A DNA stretch of 64,000 nt from Rummeliibacillus sp044763875 (GTDB lineage Bacteria; Bacillota; Bacilli; Bacillales_A; Planococcaceae): contig NZ_JBIWGZ010000006.1 of NCBI RefSeq assembly GCF_044763875.1, positions 186,001 to 250,000 of the forward strand, given 5' to 3'. Below, piece after piece: positions 23,631-32,611 of this stretch. Position 1 is the stretch's first letter; each line of letters starts with the position of its first letter. The notes under the pieces were generated by a model. The model was given only the letters and a program-made list of their open reading frames with translations, was not told where the DNA came from and did not search any database. The translations under genes and the position numbers were made by a program.

Positions 23631-24230
23631 TTAATCCAAATATTTTGTAGAATTTAGAAAATGAATAAATACATCTTGTTCTTTAAACTCTATTAAGTGG
23701 ATTCCCGTGTCGTCTGTAAAAGTCTTGATACTGTTAGCTAAAGGTATGTTCATCGCACAGTTTAGCAGATTCATTATAGTACCTCCATGAGCAACAATTG
23801 CTATACACTCAACTTCTTTATACTCCGATTGAATCTTACTTAAAATACGTTCCACTCGATAACGAAAATCAATTTCCGATTCCCCACCTTCGATTGCTAC
23901 ATGCATCGCTCTTCCTTCTTTTGGATAAGGATATTTTATAGCAGCTTCCTTTCTGGACATTCCTGCTAAGACACCATTATTATATTCCATTAAATCCGGT
24001 TCTACTATCAATACACAATTACACTTGTCCTGAAGAATTTCAGCTGTCTTTTGAGCTCTTTGCAACGGGCTCGCTATAATAAGTTCCACATTAAAATGAG
24101 CAGAAATATAATTTGCCATTTTCTTAGCTTGATCCAAACCTGTTTCAGTTAACGGATAGTCTGCACGACCTTCATGTACATCCAATAAATCTGCTTGTGA
24201 TTCTCCATGGCGAATAATTAATAATTTCAA
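23631..24230 (-). CDS. Histidine phosphatase (phosphoglycerate-mutase-like)
   Basis: A 199-residue member of the histidine phosphatase superfamily. The phosphorylated His is in IIRHGESQAD, a second Arg is in ASPLQRAQKTAEIL, and the distal His is in AIVAHGGTIMNLL. Family members range from phosphoserine-type and sugar phosphatases to cobalamin phosphatases, so the substrate is open. Because it stands next to serC-serA but lacks a serB in view, a role as phosphoserine phosphatase is a tempting guess, but it is convergent and not in the operon. The start is a TTG 8 nt after AAGGAG. Confidence 0.87.
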   Translation of the reverse strand: MKLLIIRHGESQADLLDVHEGRADYPLTETGLDQAKKMANYISAHFNVELIIASPLQRAQKTAEILQDKCNCVLIVEPDLMEYNNGVLAGMSRKEAAIKYPYPKEGRAMHVAIEGGESEIDFRYRVERILSKIQSEYKEVECIAIVAHGGTIMNLLNCAMNIPLANSIKTFTDDTGIHLIEFKEQDVFIHFLNSTKYLD

Positions 24231-24280
24231 TTTCAGATCTCCTTTTTATGTATATTGTCTTAATAACCCCTAACGTTTAT

Positions 24281-24309
24281 AAAAAAAAGAGTAGCCAGCT
24301 AGCTACTCT
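24281..24309 (-). terminator. Terminator of the small hydrophobic ORF
   Basis: Stem AGAGTAGC (24288-24295) with GCTACTCT (24302-24309), followed on the minus strand by eight T. Confidence 0.8.
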
Positions 24310-24315
24310 GTATAT

Positions 24316-24396
24316 TCAATATAATCGATAAAGCACTAATACCAATGTTAAAATACTTGCAACAATAGTCATCGGATCTTTCAATAATTTTTTCAT
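24316..24396 (-). CDS. Tiny hydrophobic peptide (26 aa)
   Basis: A 26-codon ORF with a basic head (MKKLLKDP) and one hydrophobic segment (MTIVASILTLVLVLYRLY). The ribosome site AAGGA lies about 10 nt before this ATG; a second in-frame ATG at 24405 would make it 29 residues but sits on that site. A strong terminator follows the stop by 7 nt, so it looks like a self-contained transcript. I do not recognise a family. The make-up is shared by small membrane peptides and by type I toxins; no antisense RNA was identified. Confidence 0.55.
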   Translation of the reverse strand: MKKLLKDPMTIVASILTLVLVLYRLY

Positions 24397-24458
24397 AGTC
24401 TTCATTTCCTTCCCATCGGTATGAACGACTTTTTTCTTTTAAAGTTTCATAATTTCAT

Positions 24459-25250
24459 CTATTTAATATTATCTAATAATTGAACAAGGTCATGTAGCGA
24501 ATTAATTTCGTAAGTAGGTGTAATTCCTTCAATATGCTGTTTATCTTCACGATTAATCCAAGCAGAGCGCATTTGAACACGAGAAGAACCAAGAATATCA
24601 GTCATTAAATTATCCCCTACCATAATAGCCTCATCTGCATCTACTTTTGCCGTTTCTAAAACACACTTGAAAATGGAAGCTGCGGGCTTCCCTTCGCCAA
24701 AATCACCTGAAATAATAATATGGTCAAAATAAGGGGCAATTTCTGGCGTAATTTGCAATTTTGTATTTTGCAAACTTGGTGCACCATTGGTCAGTAAAAT
24801 AAGTTGATACTTTCCTTTTAAAGTATCTAATACTTCAAATGTTTCTTCATAAACAAAAGGACTTTGTTTTCTTACTTCAACAAAGTATTCTCCTAATTCT
24901 GCTCCTAGTGATTCATCACTTACACCAAGTTTCTCTAAGCCTCCAGTCCAAGCAGCTTTACGATAATTTGGCGCTATCTTTTTTAGTTCTTGAAATTGAG
25001 GTGTAGGATCATCAAATGTCCCCCATAATCCTTCGAATGGGTTAATTCCAATCATTTGTGTGTAATCAAATGTAGGATATGTACTATATAAATCACGTGC
25101 AGTTCGTCGTACAGCTTCTTCTAATTGCTCGACATCGATATCAACAACGGACGCAGCTTTCTCACATGTTAATGAAAATGCTGTGGCAATGCTTTTTTTA
25201 TCCCATAATAATGTATCATCTAAATCGAATATTACAGTTGAAATTGTCAT
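24459..25250 (-). CDS. HAD-superfamily hydrolase
   Basis: A 263-residue HAD phosphatase of the YjjG/haloacid-dehalogenase-like type. Motif I is VIFDLDDTLLW with the nucleophile Asp, motif II LLTNGA, motif III lysine in GDFGEGKPAASIFK, and motif IV MVGDNLMTDILGS. An alpha-helical cap lies between motifs I and II. A phosphomonoester, perhaps a nucleotide or sugar phosphate, is the likely substrate. GGGAGCGAG precedes the ATG. Confidence 0.92.
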   Translation of the reverse strand: MTISTVIFDLDDTLLWDKKSIATAFSLTCEKAASVVDIDVEQLEEAVRRTARDLYSTYPTFDYTQMIGINPFEGLWGTFDDPTPQFQELKKIAPNYRKAAWTGGLEKLGVSDESLGAELGEYFVEVRKQSPFVYEETFEVLDTLKGKYQLILLTNGAPSLQNTKLQITPEIAPYFDHIIISGDFGEGKPAASIFKCVLETAKVDADEAIMVGDNLMTDILGSSRVQMRSAWINREDKQHIEGITPTYEINSLHDLVQLLDNIK

Positions 25251-25483
25251 TCGTATACTCGCTCCCTACCTACTTTTTATGCTGTTAAAGATATCGTAGC
25301 ATATTTTTAAATTAAAAAAACGGAATTTTCTTTAACTTTTATTTTTTTATTTACAATTAGGAAATACATAACTTTTTTGGTTCTCATATTATTTTATTAT
25401 TAAGATTTTTGATATATACGAATTCTATGCACATTCATTTATAAATAAAACAATCATGAGCTTTGGCTCCCAACCCATTCAAC

Positions 25484-25516
25484 AAAAAACTCCTGCCGAA
25501 AAAATTTCGACAAGAG
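25484..25516 (-). terminator. Terminator of opp operon 1
   Basis: Twelve-base stem CTCCTGCCGAAA (25490-25501) with TTTCGACAAGAG (25505-25516), allowing one G-T pair, followed on the minus strand by six T. The rest of 25251-25575 is AT-rich with nothing else recognised. Confidence 0.8.
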
Positions 25517-25575
25517 ATTCTTTTGTATATTAAAATTTTTTGAATTTGAAATTACACTATTTTTCCACTTTCGAA

Positions 25576-26475
25576 TTACTCTGCTCGCCATTTCGTGATT
25601 TGATCGTCTGTACCATACACAAAATGCCCTTCAACTACTTCATGCAACGTTTGCTCACCATCGACTTCTTCCTCTTTATAGGGGATCCTTGTTCGCTTAC
25701 TTTCTGAAATAGGATCAGGAAGTGGAATTGCAGATAATAGTGATTTCGTATATGGATGTATTGGATGTCGGTAAATATCTTCTGATGTACCTATTTCGAG
25801 AATTTTACCGGCACGCATTACCGCTATTCGATCACTTATATATTTCACCATTGAAAGGTCATGTGCGATAAATAAATAGGTCAAACCATGTTTCTTTTGT
25901 AGCTCTTTCAACAAGTTTACAACTTGGGCTTGAATGGAAACGTCAAGTGCTGAGATCGGTTCATCGGCAATGATAAAGCTTGGATTTAAGCTAAGAGCTC
26001 TTGCAATTCCAATACGTTGGCGTTGACCACCTGAGAATTCGTGAGCGTAACGATTCATATGCTCACGATTTAGTCCCACTGCTTCGAGCAATTTGCCAAT
26101 GCGCTCTTTTCGTTCTTTTTTATCTTTGTATAGGCCATGAATATTGAAACCTTCTGCAATGATTTCACCAGCAGTCATTCGTGGATTTAAAGATGCATAG
26201 GGATCCTGGAAAATCATTTGCATTTCCTTATTAAAAGATTTTAAATCCTTATGATTCTTTTTATCATGCACATTACGTCCTTTAAAGATAATTTCACCAT
26301 CTGTAATGTCATATAAACGAATAATGGATCGACCAGTAGTTGACTTTCCACACCCAGATTCCCCTACAAGCCCTAGCGTTTCACCTTTAAAGACATCGAA
26401 GCTAATACCATCTACGGCTTTGATCGAACCAAAATACTGTTTTAAATTTTTTACTTCTAATATTTTCTCAGCCAT
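25576..26475 (-). CDS. oppF: Oligopeptide ABC transporter ATPase OppF (operon 1)
   Basis: A 299-residue ATPase with Walker A GESGCGKSTTGR, signature FSGGQRQRIGIARAL, Walker B FIIADEPISALD and the C-terminal oligopeptide-type extension HPYTKSLLSAIPLPDP. It powers peptide import with OppD. The start at 26475 follows GAAGGAGG and overlaps the end of oppD by 8 nt; the longer in-frame extension upstream lacks a ribosome site. Very similar to the OppF at 31715, differing mostly in the C-terminal tail. Confidence 0.93.
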   Translation of the reverse strand: MAEKILEVKNLKQYFGSIKAVDGISFDVFKGETLGLVGESGCGKSTTGRSIIRLYDITDGEIIFKGRNVHDKKNHKDLKSFNKEMQMIFQDPYASLNPRMTAGEIIAEGFNIHGLYKDKKERKERIGKLLEAVGLNREHMNRYAHEFSGGQRQRIGIARALSLNPSFIIADEPISALDVSIQAQVVNLLKELQKKHGLTYLFIAHDLSMVKYISDRIAVMRAGKILEIGTSEDIYRHPIHPYTKSLLSAIPLPDPISESKRTRIPYKEEEVDGEQTLHEVVEGHFVYGTDDQITKWRAE

Positions 26476-27526
26476 TTTTAGCTTCCTCCTTCTCAAGATA
26501 GCCTTCTATTCGCTTACGCACTTCTTCTGGAACAGAAACTTCTGGTGCATCTGGATGTAGTAGCCATGTCTTTGCGAAATGTGTTTCACTCACTTGGAAC
26601 ATTGGTGGCTCTTCTTCATAATCTATCTGCATCGCAAACTCATTACGTGGTGCAAAGGCATCTCCTATTGGAGGATGAATTAAATCTGGTGGTGATCCTG
26701 GAATCGTACGCAATAATTCATCTGTATTGTTATCTAAGTCCGGCATTGAACCAAGTAAGCCCCATGTATATGGATGCTTTGGATCGTAGAAAATTTCATT
26801 TACTGTACCGTATTCGACAATTTGTCCAGCATACATAACAGCTACATGATCCGCAACATTCGCAACTACCCCAAGGTCATGTGTGATGAAAATAATGGAT
26901 GTATCACTATTACGTTGAATATCCTTCATCAACTCTAAAATTTGAGCTTGAATTGTAACATCTAGTGCTGTTGTAGGTTCATCGGCTATGAGCAGTTTTG
27001 GTTCTGCTGCAAGTGCAATAGCTATTACAACGCGTTGACGCATACCACCCGAAAATTCATGTGGGTATTGTTTGAATCGTTTTTCTGGGAATGGAATCCC
27101 TACTTCAACAAGTAGCTCAATTGCACGTTTTTTGGCAAATTCACGTGTTGCTTTTTTGTTGTGTTTTAAAATAACTTCCATGATTTGCTTCCCAACTTTC
27201 ATTGTTGGGTTTAAAGCAGTCATTGGATCTTGGAAAATCATCGCAATATCGTTACCACGAATTTTCGTCATTTCTTTTTCAGTGCATTTTACTAAGTCCT
27301 TGCCGTTAAATAATATTTCTCCGCTTGCATAAATTCCTGGCGGCTGTGGTACGAGCTTCATTAATGCATTACTCGTTACTGATTTTCCTGAACCCGATTC
27401 ACCTACAATCGCTAGCGTTTGACCCTTTTCTAAAGAAAAGTTAACGCCGCGAACAGCATGAACGAGCCCTGCATATGTTTTGAAATTGATTCGTAAATCT
27501 TTTACTTCAATAATCTTTTCGCCCAT
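26468..27526 (-). CDS. oppD: Oligopeptide ABC transporter ATPase OppD (operon 1)
   Basis: A 352-residue ATPase with Walker A GESGSGKSVTSN, signature FSGGMRQRVVIAIAL, Walker B LLIADEPTTALD and a C-terminal oligopeptide-binding ATPase extension that includes GSMPDLDNNTDELLRTIPGSPPDL. The ATG at 27526 follows AAGGGTG; the GTG three codons earlier is part of that site. Same length as the OppD of operon 2, with long identical runs. Confidence 0.94.
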   Translation of the reverse strand: MGEKIIEVKDLRINFKTYAGLVHAVRGVNFSLEKGQTLAIVGESGSGKSVTSNALMKLVPQPPGIYASGEILFNGKDLVKCTEKEMTKIRGNDIAMIFQDPMTALNPTMKVGKQIMEVILKHNKKATREFAKKRAIELLVEVGIPFPEKRFKQYPHEFSGGMRQRVVIAIALAAEPKLLIADEPTTALDVTIQAQILELMKDIQRNSDTSIIFITHDLGVVANVADHVAVMYAGQIVEYGTVNEIFYDPKHPYTWGLLGSMPDLDNNTDELLRTIPGSPPDLIHPPIGDAFAPRNEFAMQIDYEEEPPMFQVSETHFAKTWLLHPDAPEVSVPEEVRKRIEGYLEKEEAKNG

Positions 27527-27541
27527 TCTATTCACCCTTTT

Positions 27542-28468
27542 CTATTTACGTAATTTTGGATCAAGCGCATCACGAAGACCATCACCTACTGCATTGAAGG
27601 CAAAAATCGTAACCGAGATAAATACAGCAGGGAAAATCAGACGCCAAGGTGCTGTTTCTAAAGCGTTGTTCCCTTCAGATGCCATTGTTCCCCAACTTGC
27701 CATTGGTGCTGGTACACCTAGTCCTAGATAACTTAAGAAAGACTCCGTGAAAATAGCAGTTGGAATTGTTAATGTCATTGTTACTAAGATTGCACCAAGT
27801 GCATTTGGCACTAAGTGCTTCAGAATTATATGTTTGGTACCTGCTCCAAGTGTTCTAGCGGCAAGTACGTATTCTTGGTTCTTAATTGAAAGTACCTCTC
27901 CTCGGACAATTCGTGCCATGTTTACCCAACCTGTAATGGAAAGAGCAATGATCATTGGCAACAACCCTGGTTGTAATACTACTAAAAGAATGATTACAAC
28001 AAGTAAATATGGAACCGCTGTTAAAACGTCGGCAATACGCATCATAATATCATCTAAACGACCGCCAACTAATCCTGAAATTGCGCCCCATGCAACACCA
28101 ATGATTAAATCAATAATCGCTGCTGTAATACCGATGAATAATGAAATACGCGCACCGAACCAAACACGGACAAATACATCACGCCCAAGATCATCGGTAC
28201 CAAACCAATGTTTCAATGACGGTGCTTTATTATATACACCTAACTGTTCACGATAGCTGTAAGGAGATAACCATGGAACGATTATAGCCATCAAAATAAC
28301 GATGATTAATATGATTAAACCAACAATCGCTAGCTTATTATGCGAGAAACGATACATAACTTCCTTCCAGAAGGAAACGGACTTTTCAGCAAGTTTATCT
28401 GTTTCTGCATGATTTCCACCAACGATTTTAAATTTATCTTTTGTAATATTTGGTAGCTGTTGTGTCAT
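27542..28468 (-). CDS. oppC: Oligopeptide ABC transporter permease OppC (operon 1)
   Basis: A 308-residue permease with an N-terminal helix (KLAIVGLIILIIVILMAIIV), an extracytoplasmic segment containing HWFGTDDLGRDVFVRVWFGA, five further helices and the ATPase-contact loop EYVLAARTLGAGTKHIILKH. The C-terminus ends GDGLRDALDPKLRK. The start codon overlaps the end of oppB by 4 nt. Near-identical to OppC of operon 2 over its C-terminal half. Confidence 0.95.
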   Translation of the reverse strand: MTQQLPNITKDKFKIVGGNHAETDKLAEKSVSFWKEVMYRFSHNKLAIVGLIILIIVILMAIIVPWLSPYSYREQLGVYNKAPSLKHWFGTDDLGRDVFVRVWFGARISLFIGITAAIIDLIIGVAWGAISGLVGGRLDDIMMRIADVLTAVPYLLVVIILLVVLQPGLLPMIIALSITGWVNMARIVRGEVLSIKNQEYVLAARTLGAGTKHIILKHLVPNALGAILVTMTLTIPTAIFTESFLSYLGLGVPAPMASWGTMASEGNNALETAPWRLIFPAVFISVTIFAFNAVGDGLRDALDPKLRK

Positions 28469-29397
28469 GATTTTTTCGCTCCTTTCAGCTTAATTCGTGG
28501 ATCGATGAATCCATATAAAATATCAACGATTAATACTGCGAATAACAAGATAATTGAGTAGAACACGGTTGTCCCCATAATGACTGTGTAATCTCGGTTC
28601 GTGATACTTGTAACGAAGTATTTTCCTAGACCAGGGATTGCGAAAATTTGCTCAACTATGAAACTACCTGTAACAACACCAGCAGCTAATGGCCCTATAT
28701 ACGTAACAACTGGTAATAGAGCATTTCGTAGTGTATGTTTGAATACAGTTGTCCATTTTCCTATTCCTTTAGCACGTGCCATTTTCACATATTCACTATG
28801 ATTTTGTTCAAGCATACTTGAGCGAGTTAGTTTTGCTATAAAGCCCATATGTGTTATAGCAATTGCTAGTGCAGGCAAAATACTGTAGGTAAATCCATTC
28901 CATCCGCTTATAGGAAATAACTGTAATTTCAGCCCTACAAAGTATTGTAGTAAACCTGCTAAGATAAATGATGGTACTGAAATACCTAACACTGCAAAGG
29001 TTGTTGCTAAATAATCCGGGAGTTTGTTATGGTATAACGCCGCAATTACTCCGATTATTACACCAAATCCGACAGCTAATAGCATGGCTTCAATCCCTAA
29101 TGTTAGGGAAATTGGGAAGCTTTCAGAAATCATATCGTTTGTAGAGCGACCTTTATATTTCATCGATTCACCAAAATCAAATTGGGCTGTAGCAACTAAA
29201 TAATCTTTATATTGAATGTACCAGGGGTTATTTAAGCCGTATGACTCGTTCAGCTGTTCTTGAATAGCTGGGGGGAAATTCTTTTCAGATGCAAACGGGC
29301 TACCAGGGGCAAGTCGCATTAAGAAGAATGTAATCGTCACAATTACAAATAATGCGATGAAAATATAAACACATCTCTTTAAGATGTACTTGAGCAT
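28465..29397 (-). CDS. oppB: Oligopeptide ABC transporter permease OppB (operon 1)
   Basis: A 310-residue permease with six helices, APGSPF after helix 1, the loop YVKMARAKGIGKWTTVFKHT that contacts the ATPases, and PGLGKYFVTSITNRDYTVIMG near the end. It forms the channel with OppC. It is separated from oppA by 280 nt containing strong hairpins, so it is probably expressed at a lower level than the binding protein. Confidence 0.95.
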   Translation of the reverse strand: MLKYILKRCVYIFIALFVIVTITFFLMRLAPGSPFASEKNFPPAIQEQLNESYGLNNPWYIQYKDYLVATAQFDFGESMKYKGRSTNDMISESFPISLTLGIEAMLLAVGFGVIIGVIAALYHNKLPDYLATTFAVLGISVPSFILAGLLQYFVGLKLQLFPISGWNGFTYSILPALAIAITHMGFIAKLTRSSMLEQNHSEYVKMARAKGIGKWTTVFKHTLRNALLPVVTYIGPLAAGVVTGSFIVEQIFAIPGLGKYFVTSITNRDYTVIMGTTVFYSIILLFAVLIVDILYGFIDPRIKLKGAKKS

Positions 29398-29433
29398 TTT
29401 AATTCCTCCTTTGATTCACATTTGCGAAATAAA

Positions 29434-29473
29434 GGGCTGCTATTTAATCGATGATCTCGACTAAAAGCAGCCC
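29434..29473 (-). terminator. Hairpin between oppA and oppB, operon 1 (partial terminator)
   Basis: Stem GGGCTGCT (29434-29441) with AGCAGCCC (29466-29473) and TTTATTT after it on the minus strand. In this position it would lower read-through from oppA into oppBCDF. Confidence 0.6.
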
Positions 29474-29583
29474 AACTACCTTGTAGTAGATATGATTTGT
29501 CTATTAATTACAATAAAGTGAAACTTCCATTAGTGGGGTTTTCTTCATCCCCATTGATGGTTAGTTGAACCAATCGGGCTTTT

Positions 29584-29651
29584 ACGGGCAGTTATCCCCC
29601 ACCTATCTTCTTTGCTTCTCTCAATCTTGAGGTGGTGGTATTACTGCCCGT
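29584..29651 (-). terminator. Large hairpin just after oppA, operon 1
   Basis: Outer stem ACGGGCAGT (29584-29592) with ACTGCCCGT (29643-29651) and an inner CCCACCT/AGGTGG pair. It is probably a stabilising 3' structure or attenuator following the oppA stop. Confidence 0.6.
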
Positions 29652-29677
29652 TAATGCGGGATCAATAGTTTTTACTA

Positions 29678-31321
29678 TTATTTTTGAATATCTACAGACT
29701 TAAGGTCAATTTCGCCCAATTTGTTTGGTTCCATGTTTTTCACATAATCTTTTTGTACGTAGTTGTTAACATAGAAGTAGATTGGTGCTACAGGGAATTC
29801 TTGAGTAATGATTTTGTTACCTTCTTTTAAGTACTCAAGACGTTTTGCTTCGTCAGTTTCTTTCACAGCTTTTTCCATAAGTGATTTGTACTGTGGATTT
29901 TCCCAACCAGTATCATTGTTACCGTTTTTAGCAGTATCATATCGTTCTAGGAATGTGTAAGCATCGTTGAAATCAGCAATCCACCCCATACGAGCTGCGT
30001 CGTAGTCTAGAGCAGATACTTTATCAAGATATACTTGCCATTCAGAGTTATCGATTTTTACTTCGATTCCTAAGTTTTTCGCCCAACCTTCTTGAATGTA
30101 TTGAGCGATTGCTTGGTGAGCTTCACTTGTGTTAATCGAAATACCAATCTTAATATCACTTGCTTTTTTAATACCTAATTCTTTCATACCTGCTTCAAGT
30201 GCTTTTTTAGCACCATCTATATCGTTATCTTTGAAACCATTATTTTCATCTTCAAAACCAGCGATTGCTATAGGAACATCACTAAGAGCTGCTGGCTGTC
30301 CACCTTTAAGAATGTCTTTTGATAAACCTTCGCGGTCAATTGCAAGAGTTAAAGCTTTACGAATGTTCGCGTTTTTAGTGAATTTACCTTTAGTATTGAA
30401 TTTGTATTCATATACTGCAGCGTAGTCTTTGTTTTTAAGTGTACCGTCTTTTTTGTAGCCATCCATTGCATCAAGTGGAACAACTTGGAATGGAGAACCT
30501 AAGTAATCGATGTCCCCACTTTGGAACATACGGTGTGCTGTTGCTTCAGATTCAACCATTTTCATGTTGATCGTATTTAAAGCTACATTGTCTTTATCCC
30601 AGTAATCAGCATTCTTTTTAATCGAAATAGAATCACTGTGTTTCCATTCATCAAATGTAAATGGACCATTTGTTACGTAAGTGTCTCCTGCTTCAGCAGC
30701 CCACTTTTTATTGTCTTTAACTACTTTTTCATTAACTGGCAAGTAAGTATAGAAGGCAGTTAATTCTAAAAAGTAAGGTGTTGGATTTTCAAGAGTTACT
30801 TCTAAAGTTTTGTCATCAACGACTTTAATACCTACAGCATCTTCTTTACCTTTACCATCGTTGTAAGCTTGAGCGCCTTTGATTGGGTAAAGAATTGAAG
30901 CGTACTCAGAAGCATTTTTAGGATTTAATGCCCATTTCCAAGCGTAAGCGAAATCTCCAGCTACAACTTGATCGCCGTTTGACCATTTTTGATCACGTAA
31001 AGTAAATGTATATTTCAATTTGTCGTCACTTACTTTAATATCTTCTGCAGCAGCGTTTTGTACTTTACCATCTTTGTCAACACGAGTTAAACCTTCAAAA
31101 AGACTGCGAAGAATTGCACCAGAAATATTATCATTTGCAAGTTGCGGATTCATGCTTGGCGGTTCTGAAGCAATAGTTAGATTTAATGTTTTATCTTCAG
31201 ATTTAGTTTCTGTTGTCTTTGATGACTCATCTGTTTTTTCTTTAGATCCACCAAAGTTACATGCTGCTAATACAAGCATTAAAGCTGATAAAAGCACCAG
31301 TGATAAAAACTTTTTCTTCAT
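29678..31321 (-). CDS. oppA: Oligopeptide-binding lipoprotein OppA (operon 1)
   Basis: A 547-residue solute-binding protein of SBP family 5. The signal peptide MKKKFLSLVLLSALMLVLAAC ends in the lipobox LAAC. Family marks are ASEPPSMNPQLANDNISG near the mature N-terminus, KWSNGDQVVAGDFAYAWKWAL, and TNGPFTFDEWKH. It binds peptides outside the membrane and hands them to OppBC. AAGGGGG precedes the ATG. It is clearly paralogous to, but well diverged from, the OppA at 35667, so the two systems probably prefer different peptides. Confidence 0.95.
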   Translation of the reverse strand: MKKKFLSLVLLSALMLVLAACNFGGSKEKTDESSKTTETKSEDKTLNLTIASEPPSMNPQLANDNISGAILRSLFEGLTRVDKDGKVQNAAAEDIKVSDDKLKYTFTLRDQKWSNGDQVVAGDFAYAWKWALNPKNASEYASILYPIKGAQAYNDGKGKEDAVGIKVVDDKTLEVTLENPTPYFLELTAFYTYLPVNEKVVKDNKKWAAEAGDTYVTNGPFTFDEWKHSDSISIKKNADYWDKDNVALNTINMKMVESEATAHRMFQSGDIDYLGSPFQVVPLDAMDGYKKDGTLKNKDYAAVYEYKFNTKGKFTKNANIRKALTLAIDREGLSKDILKGGQPAALSDVPIAIAGFEDENNGFKDNDIDGAKKALEAGMKELGIKKASDIKIGISINTSEAHQAIAQYIQEGWAKNLGIEVKIDNSEWQVYLDKVSALDYDAARMGWIADFNDAYTFLERYDTAKNGNNDTGWENPQYKSLMEKAVKETDEAKRLEYLKEGNKIITQEFPVAPIYFYVNNYVQKDYVKNMEPNKLGEIDLKSVDIQK

Positions 31322-31387
31322 AATAATCCCCCTTATTTTGTTAAAATAATATTATTTATAGCTACTAACTAAAAGTAACTATCTATT

Positions 31388-31396
31388 ACTATAGCA
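31388..31396 (-). promoter_or_regulatory. Probable extended -10 promoter of opp operon 1
   Basis: Minus strand reads TGCTATAGTAATA, with the -10 TATAGT at 31393-31388, 67 nt from the ATG. The same TGnTATAGTAATA occurs before oppA of operon 2. An alternative upstream pair TTGATG/GATAAT with a 16-nt spacer lies at 31447-31420. Confidence 0.5.
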
Positions 31397-31620
31397 GAGG
31401 ATAAAATATAAAAAAACAAATTATCTAAATTTTCTAAAATACATCAATTTTCTAAAATTTATGTCATATAAACTATTTATGTATAAATATTATTCTATTA
31501 TCAAAATATATTAATTTAAAATGTGATTTATGAATTTTTATACATTTTGTGAATTTATCACCCCAGAGACCCCCTGAAAATTTCTTACGCTCTAAAGCGT
31601 TAAAGTGTCTGTTTGAGTTA

Positions 31621-31654
31621 AAAAAAGCCCTCATCAAGAAAATTGATGAGGGGC
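31621..31654 (-). terminator. Terminator of opp operon 2
   Basis: Stem GCCCTCATCAA (31627-31637) with TTGATGAGGGGC, followed on the minus strand by a run of T. The rest of the 31322-31714 gap is AT-rich with only the operon 1 promoter. Confidence 0.85.
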
Positions 31655-31714
31655 ATTTGAATATTCATTACCAAGCTATTCTCTTATTAATTCCTAAGAG
31701 ACTATGAGACTGTG

Positions 31715-32611
31715 TTATTTATACCATTTGGCAATTTGTTGATCTGTGCCATAAACAAAGTGTCCTGGGAATACTTCATGAGTTGAAGCATCATCCCCTG
31801 TTTCTTCGTGTTCATAAGGTATACGAGTACGCTTACTTTCAGAAATTGGGTCTGGTAGTGGAATCGCTGAAAGTAGAGATTTCGTATAAGGATGTACCGG
31901 GTATTGATAAATATCTTCTGAAGAACCAAGCTCTAAAATTTTCCCACGACGCATTACAGCGATACGATCACTGATATATTTAACCATTGAAAGGTCATGT
32001 GCGATAAATAAATAAGTTAAACCATGTTTATTTTGTAGCTCTTTCAACAAGTTTACAACTTGGGCTTGTATGGAAACATCCAGTGCTGAGATAGGTTCAT
32101 CCGCAATGATAAAACTTGGATTTAAACTTAATGCACGTGCAATACCTATACGTTGGCGTTGACCACCAGAGAATTCATGAGCATAGCGGCTCGCATGTTC
32201 TCGGTTTAGCCCTACTGCTTCAAGTAATGAGCCAATTTTCTCTTTGCGTTCTGCTTTGTTTTTATATAAGCCGTGAATATCAAAGCCTTCTGCAATGATT
32301 TCTCCGGCTGTCATACGTGGGTTAAGTGATGCATATGGATCTTGGAAGATCATTTGCATTTCACGGTTAAAGTCTTTTAATTCTTTTCGAGACTTTTTGC
32401 CATGGATATCTTTCCCTTTGAATTTAATCTCACCGTCTGTAATATCGTATAGGCGAATAATGGAACGACCAGTCGTAGATTTACCACAGCCTGATTCGCC
32501 AACTAGACCAAGTGTTTCACCTTTGTAAACATCGAAGTTAATACCATCTACAGCTTGGATTGAACCGAAATACTGTTTTAAATTTTTAACTTCTAAAATT
32601 TTCTCAGCCAT
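31715..32611 (-). CDS. oppF: Oligopeptide ABC transporter ATPase OppF (operon 2)
   Basis: A 298-residue ATPase with the same motifs as the operon 1 copy (GESGCGKSTTGR, FSGGQRQRIGIARAL, FIIADEPISALD). The two proteins share long identical runs and differ mainly in the linker after KGKDIHGKK and in the last 25 residues. The start at 32611 overlaps oppD by 8 nt with GGAAGGTG as ribosome site. Last gene of the second opp operon. Confidence 0.93.
   Translation of the reverse strand: MAEKILEVKNLKQYFGSIQAVDGINFDVYKGETLGLVGESGCGKSTTGRSIIRLYDITDGEIKFKGKDIHGKKSRKELKDFNREMQMIFQDPYASLNPRMTAGEIIAEGFDIHGLYKNKAERKEKIGSLLEAVGLNREHASRYAHEFSGGQRQRIGIARALSLNPSFIIADEPISALDVSIQAQVVNLLKELQNKHGLTYLFIAHDLSMVKYISDRIAVMRRGKILELGSSEDIYQYPVHPYTKSLLSAIPLPDPISESKRTRIPYEHEETGDDASTHEVFPGHFVYGTDQQIAKWYK

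Noticed and set aside
23631..24230. Assignment of the histidine phosphatase as phosphoserine phosphatase
   Set aside because: It is convergent to serA, outside its T-box control, and the family is too broad to fix the substrate.
27747..28256. 169-codon plus-strand ORF antisense to oppC
   Set aside because: It mirrors oppC, has no ribosome site or family pattern, and the minus-strand frame is a clear permease.
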